DNA of 5,559 nt from Hyphomonadaceae bacterium. GTDB lineage: Bacteria > Pseudomonadota > Alphaproteobacteria > Caulobacterales > Aquidulcibacteraceae. Below the pieces are notes generated by a model. It saw only the letters and a list, made by a program, of their open reading frames with translations, was not told the origin of the DNA and did not search any database. The translations under genes were made by a program, and so were the position numbers. The stretch is from positions 1-5,559 of the forward strand of contig JALOSP010000112.1 of assembly GCA_025458365.1 (NCBI GenBank), given 5' to 3'. Within the stretch, counting starts at the first letter, position 1. Every line of letters begins with the position of its first letter. Shown piece after piece: positions 1 through 5,559 of the stretch.

Positions 1-2136
1 GCCTTCCGAATCCGGCAGCACGATCACGTCAAACGCCCGCAAGTCTGCGCTGCGCAGCCGCGACACCCGCACCGGGGTGACGCTGAAGCCCAGCTTCACC
101 TCCAGCGTATAGCGCGCATTGCCTGCCGCATTGCGCCCCACCGGTTGGTCCCAGGCCATGGCGATGCGCGGCATGCGCAGGCGCCGTGCACGGGTCGATC
201 CAAAGCTGGGGCCTTCGGTCACCCACGATGTATCGTGGCCGACAAGCCGGGCGCCAGTCTCGGTGGCCAGCCGTGCGATCCGGGCCTCCACGTCGGCGGG
301 GTTTTCAGACCGGGCGATCACCAGTGAGCCCGCCGGATAGCTGGCTCCATCGACGGTGAAAGCGGTTTCCATCGAGCGCACGGTCAGCCCGTCCCGCAAG
401 GCTGCAATCGCCAGCCGCTGGGTCGCCACAGAACCGGTTGGTGCCACCCATGCCACCTGCGCCGATTGCCGGGTCACGCTGCCTGGGCCACGCAATTGCG
501 GGCCGGTCGCCACGCTGGCCGGGGCTGGCACCGCGTTGCAGCCATTGACCGCGACATTGAACACCAGCGGCAGCGACCAAGCGGTCACGTCGTAGAGTTC
601 ATCATCCAGCCCGCGTTCCCGCAGTGCCTGCTGGCGGGCGATAAAGGTGGGGTCCATCTCCACCTTGGGGTCGAGCAGATTGCGGATCAGGCGGCTTGAC
701 GGCTGGGCCAGCGAGATGATGTGGCTGCCGGCGGCGTAATTCGTGCCACAAGCACTGAACGCGGCTGTCGCGCGGCGCACGTCCACCCCCTGACGGACCA
801 GGAGGCCTGCCAGATGGTCGGCGGTGGACTGGTCGGCCTGAGTTGGAATGATATAGCTGCGCACCGCCCCGGTTCGGCCTTCATCGACGGCGCTGCGGCG
901 GAAGTTCCAGAAGCTGCGCACGAAGCGCTCGCGATTGTCGGCAGTGGCCTCGATGGTGGATAGAGCGGCAATGAACTGGCTGCGCACGGTGTCCGGATAG
1001 GTCAGCACCGAGCCATCTCTGCGCTGGGCGAGCAGGCCGCGCGAGGAGCCTTGCTCATAGGTCATGGCAATGGTGCCATGCATGGTGGGCCAGCCGTCAC
1101 CGTATCCGGGATAGAAGCCGTCGAAAATCTCGCGGGTGAAATAGCGCAGGCCCGCCTCGTCAAACCGGCGGCCGTTGTTGCGCCCGATCAGCGCGCGCAG
1201 GGCACGCTGCTCGGCGGTATGGAAAGGATTGATCGGGTCGGCTTCGGGCGGGAAGAAATAGCTCTCCTCAGTTCCCATCTCGTGGGCATCGACCATCACC
1301 TGGGGATACCATTGCAGCATGGCGGCGGTGTGGGCGCGGGTTTCAGGCTGGGTCAGGGCAAACCAGTCGCGATTGAGGTCGAAGATATAGTGGTTGGCCC
1401 GTCCGCCCGGCCATTGCTGGTCACGCTCGGCAGCGAGCGGACTGTCGGCGGCAGCAACCCCACGGGCCGAGGTGCTGGTGGCGATGAACCGCTCACGCCC
1501 GTCGGGGTTCTGCAGCGGATTGATGATCACCAGGGTGTTGGCTCGCATGGAGGCGATGCGCGGATCGCCCCGCGCTGCCAGCAGGTGCCACGCGGTCAGC
1601 ATGGCCGCATCAGACGGGCCGGGCTCGTCACCGTGCACAGTCGAGGCAATCCACACAATCGCTGGCTGGCGGGCGATGATCGCATCAGCCTGCCCGGGGC
1701 TGGTGGTCCGCGGATCGGCCAGAGCCCGAGCGTCAGACTGGATCGCATCCAGCCGGGCGATCTGCTCGCGCGTGCCGATCACGGCATAGAACAGCCGGCG
1801 CCCCTGCCAGCTCTGGCCATACGTGACCAGCCGCACCCGGTCGGGCAGCGCACCGGCCAGTGCCTCGAAATAGCGCTCGATATCGGCATGGCCGCTGATC
1901 CTTGTGCCGATTTCGTAGCCCAGGACCGAACCGGGCGACGGGACCGCCGGGTCCATGTTTGCCCCCGGGAAGTAGAAATCCGGCGACGGTGGCGGCAGGG
2001 TGGCGACCCTCAGGCTGGCATCCTCGACGGCGGCCGCGGGTTGCACCATCAGCGCCAATGCACTGACCGCAGCCAGCACAAGACCGCGTCCCAGCCGAAC
2101 CGTATTGGCATCGCGGCCCATCTTCAAATCAATCAT
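1..2136 (-). CDS. Exported M14-family zinc carboxypeptidase with C-terminal amidotransferase-like domain (3' end cut by window edge)
   Basis: A 712-codon minus-strand frame is open from the ATG at 2136 to the window edge. It starts with a Sec-type signal peptide: Arg/Lys-containing n-region, hydrophobic stretch around residues 18-31 and a probable signal peptidase I site after QPAAA (about residue 36), so the enzyme should act in the periplasm or outside. The M14 peptidase domain spans about residues 80-400. Visible active-site elements are the zinc ligands H168 and E171 in HGDE, the substrate-binding region NPDGRER (210-216) and DLNRDW (253-258), the third zinc ligand H285 in DAHEMG, and the catalytic Glu E361 in TYEQGS. 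From about residue 655 (MPRIAMAW) the chain resembles the GATase1-like domain found at the C-terminus of long M14 proteins, with FDVIVLPDSEG at the edge. Family members of this architecture are about 850-900 residues from memory, so some 150 residues are probably missing. A weak GGGG lies 5 bases upstream of the start. Substrate is unknown. It is divergent from aat and need not be functionally linked to it. Confidence 0.93.
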   Translation of the reverse strand, partial: MIDLKMGRDANTVRLGRGLVLAAVSALALMVQPAAAVEDASLRVATLPPPSPDFYFPGANMDPAVPSPGSVLGYEIGTRISGHADIERYFEALAGALPDRVRLVTYGQSWQGRRLFYAVIGTREQIARLDAIQSDARALADPRTTSPGQADAIIARQPAIVWIASTVHGDEPGPSDAAMLTAWHLLAARGDPRIASMRANTLVIINPLQNPDGRERFIATSTSARGVAAADSPLAAERDQQWPGGRANHYIFDLNRDWFALTQPETRAHTAAMLQWYPQVMVDAHEMGTEESYFFPPEADPINPFHTAEQRALRALIGRNNGRRFDEAGLRYFTREIFDGFYPGYGDGWPTMHGTIAMTYEQGSSRGLLAQRRDGSVLTYPDTVRSQFIAALSTIEATADNRERFVRSFWNFRRSAVDEGRTGAVRSYIIPTQADQSTADHLAGLLVRQGVDVRRATAAFSACGTNYAAGSHIISLAQPSSRLIRNLLDPKVEMDPTFIARQQALRERGLDDELYDVTAWSLPLVFNVAVNGCNAVPAPASVATGPQLRGPGSVTRQSAQVAWVAPTGSVATQRLAIAALRDGLTVRSMETAFTVDGASYPAGSLVIARSENPADVEARIARLATETGARLVGHDTSWVTEGPSFGSTRARRLRMPRIAMAWDQPVGRNAAGNARYTLEVKLGFSVTPVRVSRLRSADLRAFDVIVLPDSEG

Positions 2137-2234
2137 CGTAACCCCGAAGCATGATGTTCTGCAGACAGTTTGTTGCGCCAAATGCAAAGCCTTGGCAATT
2201 GGCAGGCAAGAACCGCTTGCATCGGGATTGTCTA
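2137..2234. promoter_or_regulatory. Divergent intergenic region between the M14 peptidase and aat
   Basis: These 98 bases separate two divergent starts and should carry promoters for both. I see no clean -35/-10 pair on either strand. There is an imperfect dyad: ATGCAA at 2182-2187 faces TTGCAT at 2217-2222, with an inner CTTG (2191-2194) and CAAG (2207-2210), and a direct repeat TTGGCA-A-TTGGCA at 2192-2204 sits inside. The dyad could be an operator or chance. If aat instead started at the ATG at 2151 almost no intergenic DNA would remain, which argues for the GTG start at 2235. Confidence 0.45.
2224..2227 (+). promoter_or_regulatory. Probable ribosome binding site of aat (decides GTG start)
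   Basis: GGGA lies 7 bases before the GTG at 2235. The alternative in-frame ATGs at 2151 and 2154 have no comparable purine-rich sequence at a good distance. Confidence 0.5.
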
Positions 2235-2981
2235 GTGCGTGAAACTGCCTTTGGGCCGGATGCCTTGCTGGATTGCTATGCACGCGGGGTTTTCCCCATG
2301 GCGGACGGGCGCGATGATCCCCGGCTGTTCCTTGTCGATCCCTTGCACCGGGGGATCCTGCCGCTCGACAGCTTCCACGTTCCACGCAGGCTGGCCCGGA
2401 CGGTGCGCAGGCAGCCGTATCAGATTACCGCCGACACCGATTTCGAGGCTGTGCTGACAGCTTGTGCGGCGGCAGCGCCGGGACGTCTTGACACCTGGAT
2501 CAACCAGCCGATCCAGGCGCTGTATTCTGCCTTGCACCGGCGCGGCCATGCCCACAGTCTGGAAGTTCGCGATCAGGCGGGAACCCTGGTAGGCGGCCTT
2601 TATGGAGTGCGGCTTGGATCGGCATTCTTCGGCGAGAGCATGTTTTCCTGCGCGCGCGATGCCTCCAAGATCGCACTGGTCCATCTGGTTGCAGCGCTCA
2701 AGGCCGAGGGCTTCACCCTGCTCGACAGCCAGTTCCTGACCGCCCATCTGTCGCAGTTTGGCGCGCTGGAAATCCCGCGCGCCGACTATCAGACAAAGCT
2801 GGCCGCAGCTGTCAGTTCGGCGCCGGTGTTTGCGGGCTCGTTCCCTGGCCGGTCGTGGGACCAGTTGGGGCTGCACTCGGGCGCTGCAGCTCTTCAAGTG
2901 TTGCAACCGGCGCCGGACCACCTGCCGAGCCTTCGCAATCGAGAACCCACACATCATAAACTGGGTGATCCACCGGCGTGA
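2235..2981 (+). CDS. aat: Leucyl/phenylalanyl-tRNA--protein transferase
   Basis: Aat transfers Leu or Phe from its tRNA to the N-terminal Lys or Arg of proteins, marking them for ClpS/ClpAP degradation in the cytosol. From the GTG at 2235 the product has 248 residues, close to the usual 230-250. Family motifs in order: CYARGVFPMAD (14-24), DPLHRGILPLD (35-45), DTWIN (86-90), GHAHSLEV (104-111), LVGGLYGVRLG (118-128), FFGESMFS (131-138), DASKIALVHL (142-151) and LLDSQ (162-166), where D164 and Q166 match the catalytic Asp/Gln pair of the E. coli enzyme, then FGALEIPRADY (175-185). The start was chosen because the upstream in-frame ATG at 2151 would add 28 residues of non-family sequence and leave only 14 bases to the divergent gene. 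The Trp pair typical of the E. coli-type motif before DPxxRG is replaced by Phe-Leu (LFLVDP). Odd point: residues 193-248 are encoded opposite the 3' end of the neighbouring DUF2155 gene, and the last ~25 residues do not look like a family tail. Confidence 0.95.
   Translation: MRETAFGPDALLDCYARGVFPMADGRDDPRLFLVDPLHRGILPLDSFHVPRRLARTVRRQPYQITADTDFEAVLTACAAAAPGRLDTWINQPIQALYSALHRRGHAHSLEVRDQAGTLVGGLYGVRLGSAFFGESMFSCARDASKIALVHLVAALKAEGFTLLDSQFLTAHLSQFGALEIPRADYQTKLAAAVSSAPVFAGSFPGRSWDQLGLHSGAAALQVLQPAPDHLPSLRNREPTHHKLGDPPA
2791..2810 (-). terminator. Weak terminator-like hairpin after the DUF2155 gene
   Basis: Directly after the minus-strand stop at 2812-2814 the minus strand reads AGCTG-CGGC-CAGCT and then TTTGTCT. 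This is a 5-bp stem with a 4-base loop and a short, broken T run. It lies inside the aat coding sequence. It is too weak to call firmly as an intrinsic terminator. Confidence 0.22.
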
Positions 2982-3789
2982 CAACCGGGCTGGACGCGAT
3001 CATCCAGCCACGCCGCAACAGGCGCGGACCGCGTGCCTCGCGCAGTTTGGCCCGGTCTCGTTGCGGCAGCACGGCCAGCCGCGGTGGCGCCTGCCGCCCG
3101 CGATCCACCACATCCATGTAGGCCCACGCCTCGATCGGGTCTTCCGGCGCCGACTTGAAGCACGCGGTCGCTTTCAACGACAGTGAACCAACCTCGACAG
3201 TATTGCCAACCGGGATGCGGACCCGCTGCAGCGAGGAGGCGCTGCGGTCCATCACTGCCACCGTCACCAGCGATCCACGGGTCTCGCGCACGATCGTGGC
3301 TTCGATGGATGCTGCCAGCTCTGGCGGGAACAACAGGTCGAGCGGTACGATTGGAATGTTCGGTCCCACCATCCGGGGCAATTCGTTCTCGCGGGCAGCG
3401 CGCGCACGGGCTGCCGCCTCTTCGGCCATCGCCCGTCGCTCCTCCTCGGACACATCCGGGTTGACTGGGTCACTTGAACGCGATCGATCAGCCGGACCAT
3501 CGACGGCAGGTCCACCCGGAACTGCCGCATTGCGGTTCTCCACCGGTTCCTCGATGGTTTCCAGCCCGGCATCAAGCCCATCACCACCATCAGCGGGCGG
3601 TGCGGCATCAGTCTGCGGGTCACGCATCTCTCGCACCGGATTGGGCGCAGGCTCTGGCGAAGACACCTCCGGCAAGGGCTGGCCAGGTGGCATTGGTGCC
3701 TGGGCCACCGAAGCGCCAACCGACAGGCCCAGAGTTGTCAGCCCGATCAGGCTTACTCCGGTCAGCATTGCCCTCAACTTGCCTGTCAC
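2812..3789 (-). CDS. Secreted DUF2155 domain protein
   Basis: The 325-residue product has an N-terminal signal sequence: basic MTGKLR, then a hydrophobic stretch (about 8-28) ending ASVAQA, with likely cleavage near residue 31, so it is probably periplasmic. Residues 32-110 are a low-complexity linker rich in Pro, Ala, Asp and Glu. Residues 114-136 are an Ala/Glu/Arg-rich helix, possibly a short coiled coil. The DUF2155 domain fills about 170-287, with Cys210 in SLSLKATACFK, the GWMIASSP motif (261-268) and HPVYDVWVLDC (275-285) ending in Cys285; the two cysteines could form a disulfide. About 40 residues of Pro/Thr-rich tail follow, encoded opposite aat. The start is the GTG at 3789, supported by GGAGAG 6 bases upstream and by overlap with the stop of the complex I gene; the ATG at 3768 is an alternative but would shorten the basic n-region. 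The function of DUF2155 is unknown to me. Its linkage to an NDUFA12 gene suggests, but does not show, a role connected to the cell envelope or respiratory complex. Confidence 0.88.
   Translation of the reverse strand: MTGKLRAMLTGVSLIGLTTLGLSVGASVAQAPMPPGQPLPEVSSPEPAPNPVREMRDPQTDAAPPADGGDGLDAGLETIEEPVENRNAAVPGGPAVDGPADRSRSSDPVNPDVSEEERRAMAEEAAARARAARENELPRMVGPNIPIVPLDLLFPPELAASIEATIVRETRGSLVTVAVMDRSASSLQRVRIPVGNTVEVGSLSLKATACFKSAPEDPIEAWAYMDVVDRGRQAPPRLAVLPQRDRAKLREARGPRLLRRGWMIASSPVVTPVDHPVYDVWVLDCEGSAGGPAPVATLEELQRPSAAPTGPTTGQGTSPQTPAPN
2988..3009 (+). other. Perfect 7-bp inverted repeat just past the aat stop
   Basis: GGCTGGA (2988-2994) and TCCAGCC (3003-3009) form a perfect 7-bp stem with an 8-base loop, starting 7 bases after the aat stop codon. 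No T run follows on the plus strand, so it is not a standard intrinsic terminator. It also encodes the conserved GWMIASS motif of DUF2155 on the other strand, so the symmetry may simply reflect that coding constraint. It could still protect the 3' end of the aat mRNA. Confidence 0.35.
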
Positions 3790-4208
3790 GAGCGGCTCTC
3801 CGGCACTCCGTCTGCCGAGCCTTCTGGCGACCAGGCTTCGTAACTCGCAGGCAGCGCCTTGCCGGCACCAGGCCCCGCCAGACTGCCTTTCGGGCGGTAG
3901 GCAAACCGGGTGCCGGTCATGTTGGGCCGGTGCTCCTTTTCCCACGGCTTGAGGATGAAAGGCTCCTCCGTCGGTGGCCGCTCGAACGTATGGTGCAGCC
4001 ACCCGTGCCAGTCTGCCGGCACCCGCGATGGCTCGGCATAGCCATTATATGTCACATAGCGCCGGGGGCGCCCTTCGAGGCTGGCCTTGTTCTCCTGATA
4101 GTATTTGTTGCCATATTGATCCTCGCCGACCAGCGTCGCCCGGCGACCGATATCGAACAAGGTGCCAAGTGTGGCGCCGTTCCACCAGGTGAAAATTGTC
4201 TTGAGCAC
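3786..4208 (-). CDS. NDUFA12 / B17.2-like accessory subunit of NADH:ubiquinone oxidoreductase (complex I)
   Basis: The 140-residue product matches the NDUFA12 family, a supernumerary subunit bound to the peripheral arm of complex I in alphaproteobacteria and mitochondria. Motifs seen: WWNGATLGTLF (8-18), VGEDQYGNKYYQ (27-38), RRYVTYNGYAEPSRVPADWHGW (49-70, the family hallmark), LHHTF (71-75), and KPWEKEHRPNMTGT (87-100). The last ~30 residues are less conserved and rich in Gly, Ala and Ser. There is no signal peptide or membrane segment, fitting a cytoplasmic-side peripheral subunit. The start is a GTG at 4208 with GGGAG 7 bases upstream; an ATG at 4216-4214 is in another frame. The stop codon (3788-3786) overlaps the GTG start (3789-3787) of the DUF2155 gene by two bases, so the two are probably co-transcribed and translationally coupled. 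The paralogous complex I assembly factor NDUFAF2 is an alternative, but the short length and motif set fit NDUFA12 better. The core nuo genes are not in this window. Confidence 0.94.
   Translation of the reverse strand: MLKTIFTWWNGATLGTLFDIGRRATLVGEDQYGNKYYQENKASLEGRPRRYVTYNGYAEPSRVPADWHGWLHHTFERPPTEEPFILKPWEKEHRPNMTGTRFAYRPKGSLAGPGAGKALPASYEAWSPEGSADGVPESRS
3796..3801 (-). promoter_or_regulatory. Ribosome binding site of the DUF2155 gene
   Basis: GGAGAG on the minus strand lies 6 bases before the GTG at 3789, inside the last codons of the NDUFA12 gene. It supports the GTG over the ATG at 3768, whose nearest purine run (GAGGG) is only 3 bases away. Confidence 0.65.
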
Positions 4209-4215
4209 GCGTCAT

Positions 4216-4220
4216 CTCCC
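4216..4220 (-). promoter_or_regulatory. Ribosome binding site of the NDUFA12 gene
   Basis: GGGAG on the minus strand lies 7 bases upstream of the GTG at 4208 and supports that start for the complex I subunit. Confidence 0.65.
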
Positions 4221-4297
4221 GATCGCGGCACTTATGGCCTGTAGCCGGGGTTCGTGTCCAGACCGGGGCGGCACCTGCGACGCCTTGAGCCACTGGC

Positions 4298-4326
4298 AGT
4301 CGCAGGGCCATACACACAGAGCGACT
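4298..4326. repeat. Short perfect inverted repeat in the divergent promoter region
   Basis: AGTCGC (4298-4303) is mirrored by GCGACT (4321-4326) with 17 bases between. The spacing would suit a dimeric regulator site or a small hairpin in a 5' leader of the NDUFA12 transcript, but a 6-bp match in GC-rich DNA can easily arise by chance. Confidence 0.3.
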
Positions 4327-4448
4327 CACCCTGACACCCATCCCGTGGGGCAGTCATTGCGGGCTGGCGCGGCTGGCGGCGTGGCGGCGAATCATGCGGA
4401 ATAACGCCCAGCCGCTGAGGTTCAGCACTGCGGCGCGACAGGCAAGTG

Positions 4449-5559
4449 ATGACCAGGTCTGATGGTACTCCCAGCATGATGGATCTTGTTCCCGAAGTCC
4501 GGCGCGCGGTCCCGGGTCCATCCGGCGACTTGATTGATGTCTTTGCTCCAGCCGCATGGAGTTATGCGAGTGTGGCCGCTGCGGCGGCGGCAGTGGACTG
4601 CGGTCCGGGCGAAACCGACAGCCTTGAAGACCTGCTGTGCGGTCATGTGAAGCGGCTCGGCCCGGGCAAGCCAGCAGAGGACGCCTCGGCGCACACGCGG
4701 GTGATGGAGGCTGTTCTCGGCCAGCGCCTGTGGCTTGAGCGAACGGGTGCCACAGCCGACCCCGGCGGACTGGAAGCCGCGCTTGCAGAGGCAGCCCGGC
4801 GCACCGGCGCAATCGCAAGTCGGGTGGCTGCCATGGCAGGACATCGCAGCATGGAGCGGGCAGCAGCGGCCATCGGTCATGCCGTGGCGACCAGTGAGGG
4901 CAGCCAGCGCCACGATCCCCGGGACAACCCAAGGCTTGCCGAGGCGGTGGCAGCAGCGCTGCGCGCGGGAATCCCCGAAGGCCAGATTCGCCAGTGGGTT
5001 GAAGATGCGGCACTCGGGATCGATCCGTCCGTGACGCCAGTCCCGGTTCCGACGGAGACAGCTGACAGCCCGTTGATCGCGGCACTTGATCCTGAGCTCG
5101 CCCAGCGCCCGCTGCTGGCATTGGCCCGTGCTGGAAGCGTCCTGACCTGCCGCCCTGCCCTGCCGTCGGGCCTTGTCGCGCACCTCAAGCTCTCGGCCTG
5201 GATCAAGGATGGCGTGCTGGACACAGCCGGGCTGGAGCAGGACATGGCTGCGGTCGCGATTGTGGCCGGCGCGACCGCCTTGCGGTTTGGACTGTGTGAT
5301 CTTGCCGCTGCCGTGCTGGCATCAGGCAACAGGCTGTCGGATGCCGCCACGTTAGAGGTTGTCTCCGACCTCGTGGGCACAGTGGCCAGGCTGGCCAAGG
5401 GCCACGGTGCTGCCCTGTGCCTGACGACCGGGATCGATGCGCTGGCCATCCTCGACGCCGAAACGCCCGGGATCAGCCTTGCATTGGCGCCTGTCCGCGA
5501 GGTCGAGATGGCCGATGGAATCTGGCGCTTCGACCTTTCGCCTTCCATCCGGGCCCTGG
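4449..5559 (+). CDS. Ala-rich, predicted helical protein of unknown function (3' end cut by window edge)
   Basis: A plus-strand frame is open from 4419 past the window edge; from the ATG at 4449 it gives 370 residues without a stop. I do not recognise the family. The start is chosen by CAGG 6 bases upstream; ATGs at 4476 and 4479 and a GTG at 4446 are in-frame alternatives. No signal peptide or clear membrane segment is visible, so it is probably cytosolic. Residues 40-190 look mainly alpha-helical and Ala-rich, with GETDSLEDLLCGHVKRLGPG (54-73), QRLWLERTG (92-100) and a stretch resembling a helix-turn-helix-like repeat, NPRLAEAVAAALRAGIPEGQ (160-179). A Pro/Thr-rich linker (192-206) separates a second part, with HLKLSAWIKDG (245-255) and ALRFGLCDLAAAVLASG (277-293). 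The latter loosely recalls the C-terminal barrel segment of ribonucleotide reductases, but none of the radical-site cysteine motifs is seen, so that is only a weak guess. Codon use and third-position GC support a real gene over the long antisense frames. Confidence 0.72.
   Translation, partial: MTRSDGTPSMMDLVPEVRRAVPGPSGDLIDVFAPAAWSYASVAAAAAAVDCGPGETDSLEDLLCGHVKRLGPGKPAEDASAHTRVMEAVLGQRLWLERTGATADPGGLEAALAEAARRTGAIASRVAAMAGHRSMERAAAAIGHAVATSEGSQRHDPRDNPRLAEAVAAALRAGIPEGQIRQWVEDAALGIDPSVTPVPVPTETADSPLIAALDPELAQRPLLALARAGSVLTCRPALPSGLVAHLKLSAWIKDGVLDTAGLEQDMAAVAIVAGATALRFGLCDLAAAVLASGNRLSDAATLEVVSDLVGTVARLAKGHGAALCLTTGIDALAILDAETPGISLALAPVREVEMADGIWRFDLSPSIRAL

Larger units (their letters stand above)
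4209..4448. promoter_or_regulatory. Divergent non-coding region between the NDUFA12 gene and the unknown plus-strand gene
   Basis: These 240 bases lie between two divergent starts and should hold the promoter of the NDUFA12-DUF2155 pair and that of the right-hand gene. No recognisable protein, tRNA or rRNA was found here; open frames that cross it have no family motifs. I could not pick out a convincing -35/-10 pair. The only structures noticed are the inverted repeat at 4298-4326 and a small stem GCTGA-GGT-TCAGC at 4414-4426, about 20 bases before the plus-strand start. Confidence 0.5.

Noticed and set aside
1051..2154. Plus-strand open frame of 367 codons
   Set aside because: It lies antisense to the M14 peptidase, whose motifs are unmistakable; its translation has no family motif and odd composition (Gly/Arg/His/Gln-rich).
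2232..2984. Minus-strand open frame of 250 codons covering all of aat
   Set aside because: Shadow frame of aat; no recognisable domain, whereas aat has every family motif.
3155..3952. Plus-strand open frame of 265 codons over the DUF2155 and NDUFA12 genes
   Set aside because: Ser/Arg/Pro-rich antisense translation without motifs; both minus-strand genes are firmly identified.
3790..4002. 71-codon N-terminal extension of the DUF2155 frame
   Set aside because: It runs over the NDUFA12 coding sequence in another frame, would bury the signal peptide, and the GTG at 3789 has a good ribosome binding site.
4243..4271. GGTTCGTGTCC sequence resembling a tRNA T-loop
   Set aside because: The flanking bases do not form a T stem and no anticodon arm or acceptor stem can be built around it.
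4354..5548. Long minus-strand open frames (4354-5121, 4422-5183, 4877-5548) opposite the right-hand gene
   Set aside because: They overlap each other in different frames and read as low-complexity Arg/Pro/Ser or Ser/Ala-rich text, typical of GC-rich antisense shadows; the plus frame has coherent helical segments and stays open throughout.

Overview
The window is GC-rich, ordinary chromosomal DNA that looks like an alphaproteobacterium, most likely of the Sphingomonadales. The grounds are the gene neighbourhood (an Aat transferase, a DUF2155 protein and an NDUFA12-type complex I subunit side by side, an association I know from alphaproteobacteria), the heavy use of Ala/Pro/Arg codons, and two or three GTG starts with purine-rich Shine-Dalgarno sequences. 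The genus cannot be fixed from this stretch.

Layout from left to right. (1) 1-2136, minus strand: a large exported M14-family zinc metallocarboxypeptidase, cut by the left edge, with all M14 metal and catalytic residues visible and the start of a C-terminal glutamine-amidotransferase-like domain. (2) 2137-2234: a short divergent promoter region. (3) 2235-2981, plus strand: aat, leucyl/phenylalanyl-tRNA--protein transferase of the N-degron pathway. (4) 2812-3789, minus strand: a secreted DUF2155 protein whose 3' end overlaps the 3' end of aat by 170 bases. (5) 3786-4208, minus strand: the NDUFA12 (B17.2-like) subunit of NADH:ubiquinone oxidoreductase, whose stop codon overlaps the GTG start of the DUF2155 gene, so the two form a translationally coupled pair. 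(6) 4209-4448: a divergent non-coding region with a small inverted repeat. (7) 4449 to the right edge, plus strand: an Ala-rich, probably cytosolic protein of unknown function, cut by the window end.

The two edge genes (M14 peptidase and the unknown protein) are full-length open frames through the edges with no stop inside the window; both were translated by hand from the sequence. The genes are mainly housekeeping: N-terminal protein tagging for ClpAP degradation, complex I assembly or stability, and periplasmic proteolysis. No mobile element, CRISPR array, tRNA or rRNA was seen. I find no convincing new biological system; the points most worth a second look are the tail-to-tail coding overlap between aat and the DUF2155 gene, the coupling of a complex I subunit to a secreted protein of unknown function, and the unassigned gene at the right edge.
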